The notes beneath the pieces were generated by a model that searched no databases, was not told the origin of the DNA, and was given only the letters and a program-made list of their open reading frames with translations. The position numbers and the translations under genes were made by a program. From positions 230,896 through 294,895 of the forward strand of contig NZ_JAGYJK010000011.1 in assembly GCF_018402175.1 (NCBI RefSeq): DNA of 64,000 nucleotides, written 5' to 3'. Below, piece after piece: positions 61,490 to 64,000 of the stretch; the stretch's first letter is position 1, and each line of letters opens with the position of its first letter. The stretch comes from Yoonia sp. (GTDB taxonomy: Bacteria > Pseudomonadota > Alphaproteobacteria > Rhodobacterales > Rhodobacteraceae).

Positions 61490-61856
61490 CCACCCATAAA
61501 ATACATTTTTTCTTATTAAAATTATGCATATAGCCTTTAGCGTAGCAACGGCTTACCCACACACTTAACCCACACGTTATACCCACACGTCGCTACAGAA
61601 AGTATTTTGCTTGAGCCACCCGCATGGATGACCGTCCTAGCGCCCAAAGCCTAACAACAAGTGCTCTAATGCTGTTTCGCCACCCTATCCTAATGTGATT
61701 AAAGGATTCGGACCAACACAGACGCACTGAGAGGCCCCTTGAAGGCTTCCTGCGCGCACCCTTGCCCCACCTAGCCAAATAGACGGAAAGGTGGCCCACA
61801 AGACCCCTCTGAGGCCCTCAGCGTCAAGCCGCGCAACGCAAGCCAACCAGCGCTAT
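61490..61856. other. Gene-free stretch beyond attR
   Basis: No convincing coding sequence; the only long frame (61593-61799, minus) has no family resemblance and no RBS. Confidence 0.5.
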
Positions 61857-62063
61857 TCACTCAGGCACAGCGAAAACGATGCGAGTGGACACGATGTTGC
61901 CCTTTACCCCACAGCCCTTACACCGCGCCGTCTGAGCGACTTGAGACACCGTGGTAGTCTTGGGTAGGGTCTTCAACAGGTCCACGACTGGTAGGCCAGC
62001 AGAGTGGCCGCAACGGCAGTATAAATAGATCACGTGGCCGTCGATGGCTGATAGCTTCGTCAT
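61857..62063 (-). CDS. Small zinc-ribbon-like protein
   Basis: A 68-aa protein with two cysteine pairs: YCRCGHS near residue 17 and CKGCG near residue 48, which together could bind one zinc. Family unknown. A 56-bp copy of its first codons and upstream region occurs at 62692-62747. Similar in style to the 71-aa protein at 62848. Confidence 0.6.
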   Translation of the reverse strand: MTKLSAIDGHVIYLYCRCGHSAGLPVVDLLKTLPKTTTVSQVAQTARCKGCGVKGNIVSTRIVFAVPE

Positions 62064-62075
62064 GGTGTCATTATC
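62020..62075. repeat. 56-bp direct repeat, copy 1
   Basis: Matches 62692-62747 in 54 of 56 positions and contains the start of the 68-aa gene with its upstream region. Confidence 0.85.
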
Positions 62076-62124
62076 GGGATATTTTGCAAAAGTGCCCCAA
62101 ACTAAGAAAAGTGTGAAACACCAC

Positions 62125-62481
62125 CTACGTCGGTTTTGCCAATCGCTCCATAATCAATGCCTGTATGGTGGCATTTGAGGCTTCAATACCGTTTGGCCAA
62201 TCTCCCGCCTTCACCTTTGCCCGTACGATCTCAGCAATCTCGGTGTTCATCTCGGCTGGCAGCTCTGCCATCATCTGGATTGTAGCGTGTTTGATTGCGC
62301 TGAACTCCAACACAACACTCGACGCATTTGAGGGTAGTAGAGGATGAGATGCGTCGCGTACGCTACCCGTCATATCCAGAAATGTTTGCGTCACATCGGC
62401 ATCACCATGCTTGTTTACACGGTTATATTTATCAACAGTTCTGCGATAGTAGCCGTTTAGTCCAGTCAAAAAACCAGTCAT
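62125..62481 (-). CDS. Hypothetical protein
   Basis: A 118-aa soluble, mainly helical protein (MTGFLTGLNGYYRRTVDKYN; EMNTEIAEIVRAKVKAGDWP). No family recognised. Start ATG 62481 has AAGGA about 11 bases upstream; an upstream in-frame start at 62511 is less likely. Confidence 0.5.
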   Translation of the reverse strand: MTGFLTGLNGYYRRTVDKYNRVNKHGDADVTQTFLDMTGSVRDASHPLLPSNASSVVLEFSAIKHATIQMMAELPAEMNTEIAEIVRAKVKAGDWPNGIEASNATIQALIMERLAKPT

Positions 62482-62657
62482 AATGAGAGGTCCTTCAAGC
62501 TCAGGGTGCAATTATAGCCGACTTACGTAATACGGAAAAAATAATTGTTAATAACGACGTTCCTCAAGGGACCTGCCGTATGACGCAAGGATCGCCTGAT
62601 TTTGCCTGCTGGACAAGTGTTTTTCGCCCTGAGCGGTGTCTGTGGCTGTGCAGGCTA

Positions 62658-62735
62658 CTAGAATGGGGCGTTAGACCGCTGACTTTGACAATATAAATAG
62701 ATCACATGGCCGTCGATGGCTGATAGCTTGGTCAT
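62658..62735 (-). pseudogene. Truncated copy of the 68-aa zinc-ribbon gene
   Basis: The first 16 residues (MTKLSAIDGHVIYLYC) are identical to the intact protein; then the sequence becomes unrelated (QSQRSNAPF) and stops. It arises from the 56-bp duplication at 62692-62747. Confidence 0.7.
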
Positions 62736-62747
62736 GGTGTCATTATC
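62692..62747. repeat. 56-bp direct repeat, copy 2
   Basis: Copy of 62020-62075 with two substitutions. Around it, 62482-62847 holds only this fragment and no other recognisable feature. Confidence 0.85.
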
Positions 62748-62847
62748 AGTTTGTTTGTTGCTGTTTCCAATGTGGTCCAGCGACACAACAGGAAGTTACA
62801 GATGTTGCTAAAGGCGGGTACCTTTTATCAGGCAGACCAAGACTAGA

Positions 62848-63063
62848 TCAGGTCACTTTGTAAGTGTTGTTGCCAACCACAAGGCACTTTGGGCAGGTCG
62901 CTCTGGTACGAACCTCATGTGTCGTAGTCTTACCGTCAACAACCAGCAGTAGGTTTGCCACTTCATGTACAACTGTGTGCTGACACCCACCGCAGGTGAT
63001 GCTGATCTTCGAGTTGGGTATTGCTTCTAGCCTTTGAACCATGAGGTGCGACAACTCTCTCAA
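62848..63063 (-). CDS. Small zinc-ribbon-like protein
   Basis: A 71-aa protein with ITCGGCQH (CxxC) and ATCPKCLVVG (CxxC) pairs, a classic zinc-ribbon spacing. Function unknown; related in layout to the 68-aa protein at 61857. Start ATG 63063 assumed. Confidence 0.6.
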   Translation of the reverse strand: MRELSHLMVQRLEAIPNSKISITCGGCQHTVVHEVANLLLVVDGKTTTHEVRTRATCPKCLVVGNNTYKVT

Positions 63064-63225
63064 ACGCCTACGACGCTAAAATGACGTATGCTTTGGCAAT
63101 CAATGCAAACGCAATTACAACGACAAATATTTTGTTGATGTGCTTGTTCACGGTGCAGATTAGTCCATGCTTATTTCCAAATGGGCATGTTGTCAGTATG
63201 GCAACAACAAGGAACGGGTACCAGT

Positions 63226-63778
63226 ATGTCAGATGAAATCGACCTCGAAAGTCTGGACGCCTACCTGTCGTCTGATGACAGCCCTGATGAATGTATGATG
63301 CTGTCTGATCTAGATGGGTTTCTTCATGGTGTCGTTTGTTCTCCTGTCCCAATCCCACAAGACGAATGGCTCAGTGCTGCCATGGGAGAGCGGGCAACAG
63401 AGCTACCGCCCCATATTCTTGAAATCATCATTGATCTGCACGAAGACATCTTGGATGGGCTGACCCTACCTGAGCCTGAGGTTGAGCCGATCTTCTGGGA
63501 AGCCAATGCAGGCCATGTCATCGCCATGGATTGGTGTGAGGGCTTTATGGATGCTGTTGCCCTACGCCCCAAAGAGTGGCTGAGGCTGACGGAGAGCGGC
63601 GCTGACGGGCATCTGGTTACGCCTATCATGGTGTATGATGGACGACAACGGCCACTCAGTGATGGGCATACCGCATGAGGAGCTGCAACAAGTGCTAGCC
63701 GAAGCTGCTGATGCTATTCCAGAGGCTGTGACTGGAATCTTTCAGTTTTGGCGTTCTCATGGTCAGCCCACAGCCTGA
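63226..63778 (+). pseudogene. UPF0149 (YecA/YgfB-like) protein, frameshifted
   Basis: The first frame gives the UPF0149 start (ESLDAYLSSDDSPDECMMLS, DLDGFLHGVVCSPVPIPQDE) and the helix EANAGHVIAMDWCEGFMDAV, ending at 63678. The conserved tail (HEELQQVLAEAADAIPEAVT, then GIFQFWR) is in the next frame, 63635-63778. Dropping one G at GATGGACGAC (63640) joins them as PIMVYDDDNGHSVMG. Start ATG 63226 is chosen by family similarity. Function of UPF0149 proteins is unclear. Confidence 0.75.
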
Positions 63779-63870
63779 TGCACTTCTATTACGTTGCCCT
63801 CAGGATCATGGAAGAACACCTGATGCCATTCTTTCGCAAAGGCAGTGCTGTCGCGTAAGTCCGAGATGGG
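63763..63870 (-). pseudogene. Glyoxalase/VOC-family C-terminal remnant
   Basis: Thirty-five residues ending AFAKEWHQVFFHDPEGNVIE then VHQAVG and stop; the FxDPEGNxIE motif is the metal-ligand end of VOC proteins. An in-frame TAA at 63871-63873 and unrelated sequence upstream show the rest is lost. From 63871 to 64000 I see nothing else. Confidence 0.65.
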
Positions 63871-64000
63871 TTACCGATCTAGCCCAGCACACTGCCTAGA
63901 GATCACAGATCACGCGCGGGCAAACGATTTTGGAATCTCTGCTTGACCTATACAGATTAGCGCGTTCAAGTTTCCAGATGCGTATCATTCTTCCAATACT

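Noticed and set aside
61593..61799. A 68-residue minus-strand frame beyond attR
   Set aside because: Composition and context give no support; no RBS seen.
63068..63358. A minus-strand frame ending in a hydrophobic helix (IFVVVIAFALIAKAYVILAS)
   Set aside because: A short GTG-started one-helix peptide of about 27 residues is conceivable, but there is no RBS and most of the frame is antisense to the UPF0149 gene.

Overview
The window is chromosomal DNA of an alphaproteobacterium of the order Rhodobacterales (Roseobacter/Paracoccaceae type). The basis is inference from GC-rich coding DNA, the housekeeping block SPOR-dacA-tmk-holB-tatD-MBL, the pairs of DUF5368 with sulfide:quinone oxidoreductase and BufABC with SigF/NrsF, and a short intergenic repeat (GCCTCCGGCGGGGATATTT type) that I associate with this group. 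No 16S gene is present, so genus is not assigned.

Layout. 1-5249: an oligopeptide/dipeptide ABC importer (ATPase-ATPase-permease-permease-binding protein, all minus strand). 5453-14128: a heme-uptake locus made of two divergent transcripts, hmuR-orf-exbB-exbD-exbD-tonB (minus) and hmuSTUV (plus). As read here, hmuR, tonB and hmuU each carry a one-base frameshift. 14136-18269: an SH3 lipoprotein and a bufferin (MNIO/RiPP) copper-stress cluster. SigF and its anti-sigma NrsF diverge from bufA-bufB-bufC-doxX, and both promoters share the same ECF motif, GTAACA-N16-CGA(A/C). 18414-21800: a stand-alone Hen1-type RNA methyltransferase, a quinone-reductase/HxlR divergent pair and an ArsR-MFS pair. 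21859-25013: a sulfide-oxidation module (TAT-exported SQR, DUF5368 membrane protein, 10-TM protein) with two identical perfect FNR boxes. 25080-36746: a P-loop kinase, phosphoglucomutase, a TRAP transporter, a polyamine-type ABC transporter with an unusual permease, and an AEC carrier. 36788-42112: the housekeeping block.

42353-61489: a tRNA-Ser(UGA) gene followed by a roughly 19-kb integrated island. The last 14 bases of the tRNA are repeated at 61476-61489, beside a P4-type integrase, and matching arm-type sites lie inside both ends. Going rightwards the island carries an HGGxSTG protein, a MltG-Sel1 chimera, an IS630 remnant, a complete type I-E CRISPR-Cas system with 27 repeats, an arsR gene cut off exactly at the last repeat, and a replication/excision module (primase, helicase, AlpA, integrase). 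No phage capsid or conjugation genes are visible, so it looks like a satellite or integrative-plasmid style element whose cargo is adaptive immunity. 61490-64000 is gene-poor accessory DNA with small zinc-binding proteins, a duplicated and truncated gene fragment, a frameshifted UPF0149 gene and a glyoxalase remnant. It may be the remains of another element at the same tRNA.

Five apparent single-base frameshifts (tonB, hmuR, hmuU, primase/helicase, UPF0149) all fall in or beside short homopolymers. Real decay, phase variation and sequencing error cannot be separated from the sequence alone.
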